A stretch of DNA of 64,000 bases from Pelagerythrobacter rhizovicinus (GTDB lineage: Bacteria; Pseudomonadota; Alphaproteobacteria; Sphingomonadales; Sphingomonadaceae). The notes beneath the pieces are model-generated. The model did not search any database. It was not told the DNA's origin and saw only the letters and a program-made list of their open reading frames with translations. Of this stretch, positions 1-9,085 are shown piece after piece. Location: NCBI RefSeq assembly GCF_004135625.1, contig NZ_SDPV01000002.1, positions 496,001-560,000 of the forward strand, given 5' to 3'. The stretch's first letter is position 1. Each line of letters opens with the position of its first letter. Position numbers and translations under genes: made by a program.

Positions 1-187
1 CCTCGAGCCTACCAGAAAGGACAAGCAGGAGGCCTAGCCCGACCTCCCCGGCCTAGGCTACCATCTCGCCGCGACCGTAGCTGCGCGGTTCCCCGAACCT
101 GGAGAGACGAGCAATCTCCTCGTCGTTGAAACGGGGAAATATCTGCGGCCTGCGCGCAGTGGCGAGATCCTCGTCAGTGTTGCCCAT
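1..187 (-). pseudogene. N-terminal part of a cyclic-nucleotide-binding-domain protein, interrupted by an in-frame amber codon
   Basis: Reading from the ATG at 187, the frame gives 44 residues and then TAG at 53-55. After the TAG the same frame stays open to the window edge and reads A-G-E-V-G-L-G-L-L-L-V-L-S-G-R-L-E. Together with the preceding G-R-G-E-M-V-A this matches the conserved first strands of a cNMP-binding domain (GE-xxx-AG-x-xG-xx-xVLSGR). The start resembles the CNBD-thioredoxin reductase fusions common in alphaproteobacteria, but only the N-terminus is visible, so that assignment is an inference. It lies 56 bp downstream of the alpha/beta hydrolase on the same strand. A nonsense mutation, a sequencing error or readthrough could each explain the TAG. 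Confidence 0.55.
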
Positions 188-243
188 GACTCTTCCTTGC
201 GCCGGCCGGGCGCCTCGACGCCTGGCCCACGGTCGTCGGCAGA

Positions 244-1143
244 TCAGGATGGAGCACGCGTCTCAATGATTTGCAGATGCTCCTCCGACACTGTCGCTGA
301 GGTTACTTCCAAAGTGTCCGTGATAAATGCGAGGAGGTCCCGGTTGATGATGTCGGCGTGAGTAGTCGCCATACCGTGGGGAAGCGCCGGATAGACTTTC
401 AGCGTGCCCTTCTTCAGCAGCGTGATCCCCAGCAGGGCGGAATCCGCGATTGGCACGATCTGGTCGTCGTCTCCGTGCATCAGCAGCACCGGCACATCGA
501 TCGCTTTCAGATCTTCCGTGAAATCCGTTTCCGAAAAGGCCTTGATGCAATCGTATTGGGCCTTGATTCCGCCCATCATGCCCTGGCGCCACCAGTTGCG
601 GATGATGCCCTCTGACGGCCGCGCGCCTTCACGGTTGAAGCCGTAGAAGGGGCCCGATGCAACATCGAGGAAGATCTGCGCGCGATTGGCGGCGGTGGCG
701 GCGCGGTAGCCGTCAAACACCTCAAGCGGAGTGCCGCCGGGATTACTCTCGGACTTGACCATTACCGGCGGAACGGCGCCGATGAGGACCGCCTTCGCCA
801 CGCGCCCGGGCTCTGCGCGCGCAACATAGTGCGCGACTTCCCCGCCGCCCGTAGAGTGGCCCACGTGGATGGCGTTCCGGAGGTCCAAAGCGCCGACGAG
901 TTCCGCCACATCGGCGGCGTAGGTGTCCATCTCGTTACCGGTGTCGGTCTGGCTCGAGCGTCCATGTCCCCGCCGGTCGTGGGCGATAACGCGGTAGCCG
1001 TGGCCCAGAAAGAATATCAGCTGGTTGTCCCAATCGTCCGCGCTCAGCGGCCAGCCATGATGGAAGACAATCGGCTGGGCGTCCTTCGGTCCCCAATCCT
1101 TGTAGAAGATCTGAGTACCGTCCCTGGTCGTGATAAAGCTCAT
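244..1143 (-). CDS. Alpha/beta hydrolase, non-heme chloroperoxidase/arylesterase type
   Basis: This 299-residue serine hydrolase opens with [18 protein letters not shown], the usual start of the non-heme chloroperoxidase/esterase group. It shows the oxyanion HHGWPLS segment, the nucleophile elbow GHSTGG near residue 97, the acid in [10 protein letters not shown] and the catalytic histidine in LPHGM near the C-terminus. It probably hydrolyses a small ester or lactone in the cytoplasm; a perhydrolase (haloperoxidase) side activity is known for the family. The frame is open further upstream, but a GGGAGG ribosome site lies just before the ATG at 1143 and the family length fits this start. It follows the SnoaL gene after 200 bp without a gene. 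Confidence 0.85.
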   Translation of the reverse strand: MSFITTRDGTQIFYKDWGPKDAQPIVFHHGWPLSADDWDNQLIFFLGHGYRVIAHDRRGHGRSSQTDTGNEMDTYAADVAELVGALDLRNAIHVGHSTGGGEVAHYVARAEPGRVAKAVLIGAVPPVMVKSESNPGGTPLEVFDGYRAATAANRAQIFLDVASGPFYGFNREGARPSEGIIRNWWRQGMMGGIKAQYDCIKAFSETDFTEDLKAIDVPVLLMHGDDDQIVPIADSALLGITLLKKGTLKVYPALPHGMATTHADIINRDLLAFITDTLEVTSATVSEEHLQIIETRAPS

Positions 1144-1343
1144 GTGAACCCTCCCGCGGAAGGGACCGGCCGACAGGACCGGCGCCGGTGTCTCGAAGGA
1201 ACCGATCGGCGGCGAATACAGGAACGTCACACGCTTCGGAGTCGGTCGTGACGACCTCCCGACATTACCATCTTCCGCGTTGCGGTTCGATGACGATCTT
1301 TGAGTAGCCGTCCGGCCAATCAGCCCACCGCAAGTCGGATCGG

Positions 1344-1889
1344 TTAACCCCCGGGGACCTCCTGTGACGCGACAATGTCGCTCCGCTCTGCCGGTACGCG
1401 TCGCCACAACTCGTCGAAAGCGATGCTGTCGAAGAACGCATGCGCACGGACGATCTGTCCATCCGTCATTTCCAGTATCCATACATAGGTATTGGAATAG
1501 GGCCGATCATCGCTGGCCGTGCCGGCTGCGTCGAAGAACGCGACGACGGTGTCGTCTTCCGCGTACAGCTTCCGAACCTTCGGCACGAGACGCGATTTCA
1601 TGCGCGCATTGAACGGCCTGATGACCTCCTCGATGAACGCATCCTTGGTCGGATATGTCTTGGCAGCAAGCGAGTTGCCGGTGATCGTCCAACTCGCGTC
1701 GCTGGCGAGCAGGTCGTAGGGGCTGCCAGAGCCGGTCCGCCAAGCCTCGAAGCTCTGCGCGACCAGTTCGCGGTTTCGTTCCTCATCGTGGGCGCCCGTC
1801 TGTGCGGCCGTGCCTTGGGCGATCACCATCAGGATTGCTCCGACGAAAGCACGGCAGGATGCTGCCCACCGGAAGGGATGATCTGCCAT
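1344..1889 (-). CDS. Secreted SnoaL-like (NTF2-fold) protein
   Basis: The product is 181 residues. Residues 1-30 look like a signal peptide (hydrophobic [16 protein letters not shown]). The rest resembles a SnoaL/NTF2-like alpha+beta cone: an N-terminal helix ([16 protein letters not shown]), a W-T-I strand, a [13 protein letters not shown] helix and C-terminal strands with [15 protein letters not shown]. Such domains act as small-molecule isomerases, hydrolases or binding proteins, and the substrate cannot be read here. The start at 1889 lies 61 bp inside the 3' end of the upstream GlcG-like gene, with a GGGAGA ribosome site, so translation is probably coupled. Confidence 0.75.
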   Translation of the reverse strand: MADHPFRWAASCRAFVGAILMVIAQGTAAQTGAHDEERNRELVAQSFEAWRTGSGSPYDLLASDASWTITGNSLAAKTYPTKDAFIEEVIRPFNARMKSRLVPKVRKLYAEDDTVVAFFDAAGTASDDRPYSNTYVWILEMTDGQIVRAHAFFDSIAFDELWRRVPAERSDIVASQEVPGG

Positions 1890-2314
1890 TCGGTTTCTCC
1901 CTCTGTCTGCGCCGATCTCGCGGCCTCAACCGCTGCTGCGGCAACCTGGAAGTCTTGGGAGACGCTTCCACCCGACACCCCTATCGCGCCCAGAAAAATG
2001 CCGCCGGCGTCGTGCAATGGGATGCCGCCGGCGAATACGACCAGGCCTCCATTGGTCGCGTCCAGCCCTGGAGATGTTCCTCCCGGCTTGCAGAATTCGC
2101 CGATCGCCTCGGTGTTCATGGCGAACAGCGCAGCGGTTCGCGCCTTTTTCAGGGCGATGTCCAGCGACCCGAGCAGCGCGCCGTCCATTCGCAGGAAGGC
2201 CTTCAGGTTCGCTCCCACGTCCATGATGGCGACGTTCATCGGCACGCCGATGGCCCGAGCTTCCTTCGACGCTGCCGCAAGCGCGGCATCGCTGAGAGCT
2301 TGCGGCATTTGCAT
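1829..2314 (-). CDS. GlcG/HbpS-like heme-degrading-domain protein (DUF336 family)
   Basis: The 161-residue protein has the GlcG/HbpS fold features: an N-terminal helix (ALSDAALAAASKEARAIG), the strand NVAIMDVGANLKAFLRMDGA, a helix with KKARTAALF, and the glycine-rich GGLVVFAGGIPL followed by GAIGVSGGSVSQD. Family members bind heme or corrinoids or act in small-molecule catabolism; no catalytic role is firmly known. It lacks a signal peptide. It starts 15 bp after the SDR stop with a GGGGAGGAG ribosome site and overlaps the next gene by 61 bp, so SDR, GlcG-like and SnoaL-like genes look like one transcript. Confidence 0.85.
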   Translation of the reverse strand: MQMPQALSDAALAAASKEARAIGVPMNVAIMDVGANLKAFLRMDGALLGSLDIALKKARTAALFAMNTEAIGEFCKPGGTSPGLDATNGGLVVFAGGIPLHDAGGIFLGAIGVSGGSVSQDFQVAAAAVEAARSAQTEGETEWQIIPSGGQHPAVLSSEQS

Positions 2315-2329
2315 GGCGGCTCCTCCCCG

Positions 2330-3196
2330 TCAGGCCGAGAGCGTCGGCTTTATCTCAGGCACGACCTCGGCGACGAGCGAGTCCTCCGGTTCGATTCGGT
2401 TCTCCCACGCCTGGAGCTGATGCGCCTTCAGCATGTCCTCGATCGCCTTGGGGACGACATTGCGGAACTTGCCTGTGTCGGCCGGAACGATCTCGATCAT
2501 ACGATCGATCATCTCCTTTGCATCCAGCCGGCCCTCGGGAGTTGCGAAAAAGTCGTCGAACCCTTTTCGGAGTTCGGCCCGCTTGGTGAAATTCTTGCCA
2601 TCGTCGAGCCAGCGGAATGCGTTGTCGGCCATGGTCTCGTTGTAACCGGTGAAGTAGGCGCCGGGATTGATTGTCTGGATGAGAATTCCGTAGGGCCGCA
2701 GCTCCTGCTGCAGGGCCTCGGCCAGCGCTTCCAGCGCGTGCTTGGTGGACACGTAGGTGCCCCAGTTTGCCGGCGTGAACAGCCCGCCCATGGACGAGGT
2801 GAAGACGACCTTCCCTGTTCGCCCTTGCGAAACCCACTTCTGCACGACCTTCTGGGTCAAGACGAGCGGGAGAAAAACATTGATCTCGTAATTGCGCCGC
2901 ACGAGATCGATCGGAATCTCCCACACGGGCCCGCTTTCACCCTGACCGGCATTGTTCCAAAGGACGTCGAAGTCCCACTTTGCCGCCTGTTCAATGTCGT
3001 AGGGATCCGTGAGGTCGAGGCGTTCCACCCGCAGATTATCGAGGCCCAGCGCTTCGGCCTTCTGTCGCAGCGGCATTACTTGGGGCGACACCTGCACTGT
3101 GGCGATCACATCGTGCCCATTTTGGGCCATACCGATGGCTGCACCTTCGCCAAAGCCCGAACCTGCACCCGTCACGAGAATCGTCTTGCGCGTCAT
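2330..3196 (-). CDS. SDR-family NAD(P)-dependent oxidoreductase
   Basis: This classical short-chain dehydrogenase has 288 residues. The cofactor motif TGAGSGFG is near residue 10, WNNAG lies near 85, the catalytic serine is in VVFTSSMGG, and the YVSTK active-site Tyr/Lys pair is near 145. The segment INPGAYFTGYNE follows, as in SDRs that act on ketones or alcohols. No acidic residue capable of excluding NADP is obvious after the glycine motif, so cofactor choice is open. A GGAGAC ribosome site precedes the ATG. It heads a tight group with the GlcG-like and SnoaL-like genes and sits 107 bp downstream of the AraC regulator. Confidence 0.88.
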   Translation of the reverse strand: MTRKTILVTGAGSGFGEGAAIGMAQNGHDVIATVQVSPQVMPLRQKAEALGLDNLRVERLDLTDPYDIEQAAKWDFDVLWNNAGQGESGPVWEIPIDLVRRNYEINVFLPLVLTQKVVQKWVSQGRTGKVVFTSSMGGLFTPANWGTYVSTKHALEALAEALQQELRPYGILIQTINPGAYFTGYNETMADNAFRWLDDGKNFTKRAELRKGFDDFFATPEGRLDAKEMIDRMIEIVPADTGKFRNVVPKAIEDMLKAHQLQAWENRIEPEDSLVAEVVPEIKPTLSA

Positions 3197-3303
3197 GGCG
3201 TGTCTCCTTCGCTGGCCGCGGGGAGCCTACCGTTGAAGCTGGAGTCGTTGCCATGAACGAGCGTGCTTTCGATTGTACCACGGTGATGGCATGAGAGCCG
3301 CGA

Positions 3304-4209
3304 TCAGAAGCGGCACAGACGCCGCCAAGCGCCAGGCGTCATGCCTTTCGCTTGTTGGAACGTGCGCGTCAGATGACTAGCATCCGCAAAGCCGCACGAG
3401 TTGGCGATCTGGTCGAGCGGTAGATCGGTCTCCCGGAGCATATGCTTCGCACGCTCGATGCGCTGCGCGCTCAGCCAGCGAAGCGGTGACATACCGGTAG
3501 AGATCTTGAAGGCGCGGGCGAAATGGCTGCGGGACAGCCGGCACTCGGCGGCCAGGCTCTCGAGGCCGATGCGCCCGTCGATCGAAGACATCATCATCTC
3601 CTTGGCGCGCCGCTCCTGCCATGGCGCAAGGCCCCCGCGCAGCTGAGCCATCGCCCTTGCGTCGGTACCGTGGAGCGCCGTCAGGCGCGCAAGGAGGGCC
3701 AGGCTGACGTGGTCGACCCACAGCTCATTGGCGCTCTGCGGTTGTTCTATCGCCGGCAATAGCGCCTCACAGAGGTGGCGAAGCACCAGGTCCTCGTGGG
3801 TTGCGGCGAGCGGAGCTCGCAGCTCACCGGTCGCGGGAAGGTCATGCTCTGCCTGAAACCGTTGCAGGGCGCTGCGCGATGTGAAGACGGAAATGCAATC
3901 CACGTCGCTCGGGACCAAGGAGGAGTGCTGAACGCCAAGATCGAGCAACAGGAACTGTCCTCGTCGCATGGCTGGGAGCGACATAGCACACTCGTCGGCC
4001 CAATACGCTTGGACCGGAAGATCGAGTCGCTGCATGCAGACCATGTAGCCTTCCGCTCGATCGAACCGCGTCGGGTGCCCTCCCGCACTCCACGCCCACT
4101 GGACGCGCGTCGCAACGAATTCGGGTGTCTGAAATTCGGAGACGACCAAGGTCGACGGTTTCTCAACTCCCACGAACTTTTCGAACTGGTGCCGAAAGCG
4201 AGGGTCCAT
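3304..4209 (-). CDS. AraC-family transcriptional regulator
   Basis: The protein has 301 residues from the ATG at 4209; a TTG five codons upstream is a possible longer start. The N-terminal 190 residues form a sensor region resembling AraC-binding-like domain 2. The C-terminal 100 residues carry two helix-turn-helix units: LESLAAECRLSRSHFARAFK and LDQIANSCGFADASHLTRTF, ending in KGMTPGAWRR. It lies upstream of, and on the same strand as, the SDR/GlcG-like/SnoaL-like/hydrolase genes, which it probably controls in response to a small organic inducer. That target assignment is an inference from position only. Confidence 0.9.
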   Translation of the reverse strand: MDPRFRHQFEKFVGVEKPSTLVVSEFQTPEFVATRVQWAWSAGGHPTRFDRAEGYMVCMQRLDLPVQAYWADECAMSLPAMRRGQFLLLDLGVQHSSLVPSDVDCISVFTSRSALQRFQAEHDLPATGELRAPLAATHEDLVLRHLCEALLPAIEQPQSANELWVDHVSLALLARLTALHGTDARAMAQLRGGLAPWQERRAKEMMMSSIDGRIGLESLAAECRLSRSHFARAFKISTGMSPLRWLSAQRIERAKHMLRETDLPLDQIANSCGFADASHLTRTFQQAKGMTPGAWRRLCRF

Positions 4210-4615
4210 CGAACGAACCTGCAAGAGTTAAGCCTCGCTCAGTGTAGCACGGCATTATCTTGTTCGGAACGGCGGTCGTCCCCGCGAGATGCCAGCATGG
4301 CATCGACCACCGCTGGTGTTGGAGCGTCAGACATCCGACGGGTGCGTTCGCATAGCCTCCCGTTGCCGTCCGCCCTGGGGCTCGTCAAATAGATCATCCA
4401 GCGACTGAGATCCGGTCACGAAGCTCTCGCTGTGAAGCCAGATGAGCGAAAGACAGCTGTCAGGAAGTCCTTCCTCCAGCCAGCCGCGCGCTTCGACTTC
4501 CAAAGCTCGCTCCTGTCACTCGCTCGTCATCATGCCCCCATAGCCAGCGTCTCGCTGACGAACCCCGAGCCGCACAGGATTCGGACCACGTAAGCGCCGA
4601 TTTTCGGGAGGAACA
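4210..4615. other. Intergenic stretch of 406 bp, no gene seen
   Basis: The region separates the AraC regulator (minus) from the TonB receptor (plus) and must hold both promoters. No convincing coding frame, strong palindrome or terminator was found. The only clear signal is the GGGAGG ribosome site at the right end, just before the ATG at 4616. Confidence 0.5.
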
Positions 4616-7123
4616 ATGAAAGCTGTCTATTCCACCGCCTCTTTGGCGGCGATCTCGCTTGCCCTGGCAAGCCCGTCCTACGCGCAGAATGCAGATGCCG
4701 AGGATGGCGACGAGGTTTCCCTGCCTGATGCAAGCCGCAGTGGGGACTTCAATGTCATCATCGTGACCGGTCGAGCTGGCGGCAGCGAGCTGCGCAAGGC
4801 GGAAGCGAGCTACGCGATTACGACGCTCAGCGACGACGCGTTGCGCCTGACGAACCCCGCCTCCACTGCCGACACCTTCAAGCAGGTTCCAGGCTTCTGG
4901 GTTGAGTCCTCGGGTGGGGAGGGATCCAACAATGTCCGTTCGCGCGGCATCCCGACCGACGGGTATTCCGCCGTCGCTCTCCAGGAGAACAGCCTCTCGG
5001 TCCAGTACGATGGCGGGCTCGGCTACTTGAACCCCGACCAGTCGTTCCGGTTCGACGAAACGATCGCGCGGGTGGAGGCCGTGCGTGGCGGCCCGGCATC
5101 GATCTTCGCTCCTTTTGCTCCGGGGGGCGTGGTCAACTTCATCACTCGCAAAGGCACCGACGAGCCCGGAGGCCGGGTGAAATATACCTGGGGCAACTAC
5201 AATCTGAACCGCCTGGATGGCTATTACGGCACACGGCTGGACGAGAACTGGGGCGTCTTCGTGGGCGGCTTCTACCGCCAGAGCGACGGCATGCGCGACA
5301 CTGGCTTCCTTGCCGAGAAAGGCGGCCAAATCCGCGGCACGGTCGATTACGACGATGGCCGCAATTCGCTGATGCTGGACGTCAAATATCTAGACGATCG
5401 AGTTCCCTTCTATCTTCCGGTGCCGCTGACCTATGATGCAGACGGCGAGATCACCGACGTTCCGGGGTTCGATTCGCGCGAGGATACGCTGGCCGGACCG
5501 GACACGGACGACCTGCCGATCAAGAATGTGGGCCGGCCATACTTGTTCGACCTCACCGAAGGCTCGCATACCCAGATGACGCAAATCACCCTGAACGGGG
5601 TGCTGGCGCTCAACGACACCTTCGCTCTCGAAAGCCGCAATCGCTACCGCGATGCCGATATCCTGCGCAACGCGATGTTCCCCACGGGGAACGTCACCGA
5701 ACTCGACGTATTCCTCAATGGCATTCGTCCTGCGGTGCTCGCCGCCTTTCCGGGAGCGACGGACATTCGCGCGGAGTATGCTGGCGGGGGTGTGCCGGTA
5801 ACCGACACGACCAATGGCAATGGGCTGGTCGTCGGCGGCAACCTGCTCTCGGTCAGCGTGCCGATCGAGGAGGTGATCACCGACAACCGTCTGACCGCAG
5901 AGTTCGAAGCGGGCGGCAGCCATAGCTTCGCCGTCGGCTTCACCTATGGCCACTACGATTATCGCTTCGACCGTTACATGGGGACCACGCTGCTGGACGT
6001 GCAAGGCAATGCCCGGCGGCTCGATGTTGTGGCGGTGGACGCCGACGGCGACGTCGTCGGGCGTGCTACCGACAACGGCTTTCAGCGCTATGGATCGATT
6101 TACGACAATGTCGGTATGAAAGTGGACGCGATCGCGCTCTACGCGGGCGATGAATGGCAGGTCACCGACGCGTTGCGCCTGGATTTCGCTGCACGTTGGG
6201 AGCAAACCGAATTCGGCGGACAGGTTGCCGAGAAGACGACTGTGAACCTGGGCGACCCCACCACGCTCGCCGACGACCAGGTGCTGACCGGTACCGGCAA
6301 TTTCATTGAAGTGGACGAGCGCTTCGACGACTTCGCCTGGACGGTGGGCGCGAACTATCAGTTCGCTCCGTCGATGGGCGTGTTTGCGCGCTACACCGAT
6401 ACATTCAAGCTTCCGAGTGCGGGCGAGTGGAACGGCAATCCGACCCGCACCGATCAGCGCTCCGTGCCGATCAAGATGGCCGAGCTCGGATTCAAGTACG
6501 GCGGCGACGTGTTCAACCTGTTTGCCACCGCCTTCTTCTCGAAGTTCGAAGGCGTGAGCTTCACCAACTATCGCTTCAACCCGGTCACCAACGAGTATGA
6601 CGATCCCGAAGTGGTGGTCGCCGACACGGAGACGTGGGGGATGGAGCTGGAAGCATTGGTGCGTCCGAGCCGATTCTTCGATCTTTCGGTTCAAGCGACG
6701 TACCAGGATCCGCAATACAAGGGTTTCACCTATACCGACCAGACCGGTGCAGTGCAGGACTACGATGGCAATCAACTGATCCGCGTCCCGAAACTCTCGT
6801 TCCGGGCGGTGCCAGCGGTCAACCTCTTCGACGGGCGGCTACGCACCGAGCTGGAGGTCGAGCATTATACGAAGCGCTATCCGGACATCGCCAATTCGCA
6901 GGAATTGCCGGCCTACACGCTGCTCAACCTCAACTTCCGCGGGCAAGTGACCGATTCCCTCGCGCTGGGTCTCAACGTCAGCAATCTCACTGACGAACTC
7001 GGCCTGACCGAGGGCAATCCACGGGCAGGATCGTTCAACACCGGCGATCCGAACGCTCGCTACTTCCTGGCTCGGCCGGTGTTCGGCCGGACGGTGCGCG
7101 CTTCCGTCACGCTCGACTTCTGA
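4616..7123 (+). CDS. TonB-dependent outer-membrane receptor
   Basis: The 835-residue protein begins with a signal peptide (cleavage likely after SPSYAQ). A TonB-box-like VIIVTGR segment comes near residue 45. The plug domain runs to about residue 180, with typical NNVRSRGIP, VEAVRGG and GGVVNFITRKG motifs. The rest is a beta-barrel ending in a C-terminal phenylalanine (ASVTLDF). Residues around LFATAFFSKFEGVSF and LGLNVSNLTDELG are characteristic of siderophore/catecholate-like receptors, but the ligand is not evident. Its stop overlaps the start of the PHP hydrolase by one base (TGATG), so uptake and hydrolysis are probably linked. Confidence 0.93.
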   Translation: MKAVYSTASLAAISLALASPSYAQNADAEDGDEVSLPDASRSGDFNVIIVTGRAGGSELRKAEASYAITTLSDDALRLTNPASTADTFKQVPGFWVESSGGEGSNNVRSRGIPTDGYSAVALQENSLSVQYDGGLGYLNPDQSFRFDETIARVEAVRGGPASIFAPFAPGGVVNFITRKGTDEPGGRVKYTWGNYNLNRLDGYYGTRLDENWGVFVGGFYRQSDGMRDTGFLAEKGGQIRGTVDYDDGRNSLMLDVKYLDDRVPFYLPVPLTYDADGEITDVPGFDSREDTLAGPDTDDLPIKNVGRPYLFDLTEGSHTQMTQITLNGVLALNDTFALESRNRYRDADILRNAMFPTGNVTELDVFLNGIRPAVLAAFPGATDIRAEYAGGGVPVTDTTNGNGLVVGGNLLSVSVPIEEVITDNRLTAEFEAGGSHSFAVGFTYGHYDYRFDRYMGTTLLDVQGNARRLDVVAVDADGDVVGRATDNGFQRYGSIYDNVGMKVDAIALYAGDEWQVTDALRLDFAARWEQTEFGGQVAEKTTVNLGDPTTLADDQVLTGTGNFIEVDERFDDFAWTVGANYQFAPSMGVFARYTDTFKLPSAGEWNGNPTRTDQRSVPIKMAELGFKYGGDVFNLFATAFFSKFEGVSFTNYRFNPVTNEYDDPEVVVADTETWGMELEALVRPSRFFDLSVQATYQDPQYKGFTYTDQTGAVQDYDGNQLIRVPKLSFRAVPAVNLFDGRLRTELEVEHYTKRYPDIANSQELPAYTLLNLNFRGQVTDSLALGLNVSNLTDELGLTEGNPRAGSFNTGDPNARYFLARPVFGRTVRASVTLDF

Positions 7124-8637
7124 TGCGCACCTTGTTTGGAATATCCGTGCGATCGCCGGCCTTCGGGCCGGCGATCGTTCTCTTTCTCGCGCTGCTATGG
7201 GCCACTGCGGCGAGCGCGCAGAAGCCCGAGCGCGGGTCTGACCAGATTTTGTCGGGTACGATCACCGGCTCCGATCACCAGCGGTATATCCGGGCCCCTT
7301 TCGTCCTGCCGGAAGGGACGGAGCGACTGGTAGTCTCATTCGACTACGACGGTCGTGACCATAAGACAGTGATCGATCTCGGGATAGAGGATCCCCACGG
7401 TTTTCGCGGCGCGAGCGGCGGCAACAAGGCGAGCTTCACGATTGCGCCGACCGATGCGACCCCCTCCTACCTTCCCGGCCCGCTACCGGCCGGCGAATGG
7501 GCGCTAGCGCTGGCCGTTCCGAACATTCGGGAAGGGGTGACGGCGCAATGGCAGGCCGAGTTGTGGTTCCTGCGAGGAGCGGAGGCCCAATGGCTGCCCG
7601 ACGCACCGGCCGGCAGGGGGCCGGGCTGGTACCGGGGAGACCTCCATCTCCACACCGCCCATAGTGATGGCTCCTGCGACAGCCGCAGCGGCCAGCGCGT
7701 ACCCTGTCCAACCTATCGGACGATCGAAGCAGCGGCGGACCGCGGACTCGATTTCGTGGCGCTCACCGAGCACAACACCGCCAGCCAGGCGGCGCCGCTA
7801 CGGGAACTGGCACCCTATTTCGACGACATGCTGCTGATCCCGGCGCGTGAGATCACGACCTTTTACGGCCACTTCAACGTATATGGCGTGACTTCATTCC
7901 TCGACTTCAGGATCGCGAAAGGGAGCGACAACAGCTTTGCCGATATCGCCGAGCAGGTTCGTTCGCTGGGCGGACTGGTCTCTATCAATCACCCACGGCT
8001 TCCCTCGGGGGAAATCTGCATGGGCTGCGGATGGACCATGCCCGGCGCCGATCTTGCCCATGCGGATGCGGTCGAAGTCATCAACGGATCGTCCTCCGCA
8101 TCGGGCGGAGGTCCGGAAGGGCCAGTCTCGGGCATTCCTTTCTGGGTGGAGGCGCTCGCCCAAGGGCATCGCCTCGCGGCGATCGGCGGCAGCGACAATC
8201 ACGACCCCGCGCGCAGTGGCGACGGGGCAGTAGGTGTACCTGCCACCGTGGTCTATGCAGAGGATCTGTCCCAAGGCGCTATTCTGGAGGGCTTGCGCCG
8301 AGGACGCAGCTTCATCGATGTCGAGGGGTCCGGACAAGTGCATCTCGACTTCACCGTGCGGACCGGCGAGGCGACGGCGAAGATGGGGGGGCGACTTCGC
8401 GTGTCCGACTCCGCTCCCATCGCGCTTATAGCTGATTTGAAAGCGCCCGTTGGCACCATGCTCGAGGTCCTGGTGGGCACCGACCTCATCGAGGCTCGTC
8501 CACTCGATGGCCGATCGGACAGTCACACATTCTCGCTTACGGCTGAACGCGGCACCCGGCCCGTCTGGTTGAAGCTGCGGAATTCTGATGGCGACCTCGT
8601 AGCACTTAGCAGCGCCCTTGTTCTGGACGTTGAGTGA
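7123..8637 (+). CDS. Secreted CehA/McbA-like PHP-domain metallohydrolase
   Basis: The 504-residue protein carries a signal peptide (residues 1-33, ending ATAASAQ), an N-terminal beta-sandwich-like region to about 165, and a PHP metal-binding domain: GDLHLHTAHSDGSC near 173, FVALTEHNT, PAREITTFYGHFNVYG, SINHPRLP and GGSDNHD supply the histidine and aspartate ligands. The CehA/McbA branch hydrolyses esters, carbamates or phosphoesters; the real substrate is unknown. The C-terminal 110 residues are another beta-rich region. It is coupled to the TonB receptor, so it probably processes what the receptor imports, in the periplasm. Confidence 0.85.
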   Translation: MRTLFGISVRSPAFGPAIVLFLALLWATAASAQKPERGSDQILSGTITGSDHQRYIRAPFVLPEGTERLVVSFDYDGRDHKTVIDLGIEDPHGFRGASGGNKASFTIAPTDATPSYLPGPLPAGEWALALAVPNIREGVTAQWQAELWFLRGAEAQWLPDAPAGRGPGWYRGDLHLHTAHSDGSCDSRSGQRVPCPTYRTIEAAADRGLDFVALTEHNTASQAAPLRELAPYFDDMLLIPAREITTFYGHFNVYGVTSFLDFRIAKGSDNSFADIAEQVRSLGGLVSINHPRLPSGEICMGCGWTMPGADLAHADAVEVINGSSSASGGGPEGPVSGIPFWVEALAQGHRLAAIGGSDNHDPARSGDGAVGVPATVVYAEDLSQGAILEGLRRGRSFIDVEGSGQVHLDFTVRTGEATAKMGGRLRVSDSAPIALIADLKAPVGTMLEVLVGTDLIEARPLDGRSDSHTFSLTAERGTRPVWLKLRNSDGDLVALSSALVLDVE

Positions 8638-9085
8638 TCGAAGCAGGTTGCCGGGAGTCGTGGCCTCGGCAGACCGCGTTTGACGTTGCACACCCCGGTG
8701 GCAGATCAGCACATCCCGTGGCGATCAGAGCGAGGGAAGTCGAAGATCGGCCCCCCACGCGTTGAGATATCGCCTCTGCGCTCCTCTTCTCAGCAGTTCC
8801 GGCGAGCCTAACGGAGCTGGCATGGAAGCGGTCAGCCGTCGCCGAAGAGAGTGGATCGTAACTGAAAGCGGCCATCCCGTTCATCAGGGGCTCTGTGCAA
8901 TTTTGCCATCCCGACGAGCAGACTACACCGTTTTGGCATGCCCGGAGCAAGCACCCACCCATCGACGCAGGTAGAGGATTAAAGGCCGACCCGAACGGCG
9001 GGCGGAAAGCTGGAATCCGGGCATGAGCTATAGGCCGGACCGGCAAGATGGTGCTAGCGGCTTCGGACTGAACACGGGAGAGGGC
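8638..9085. other. Intergenic stretch of 448 bp, no gene seen
   Basis: It lies between the PHP hydrolase and the DASS symporter on the same strand. Open frames here have poor composition and no family resemblance. No T-rich hairpin is visible, so the symporter may be part of the same transcript or have its own promoter. A possible earlier ATG for the symporter (9023) lies at its right end. Confidence 0.45.

Noticed and set aside
32-58. GCCTAG/CTAGGC inverted pair at the left edge
   Set aside because: It lies inside the cNMP-domain frame and is created partly by the TAG itself; probably chance.
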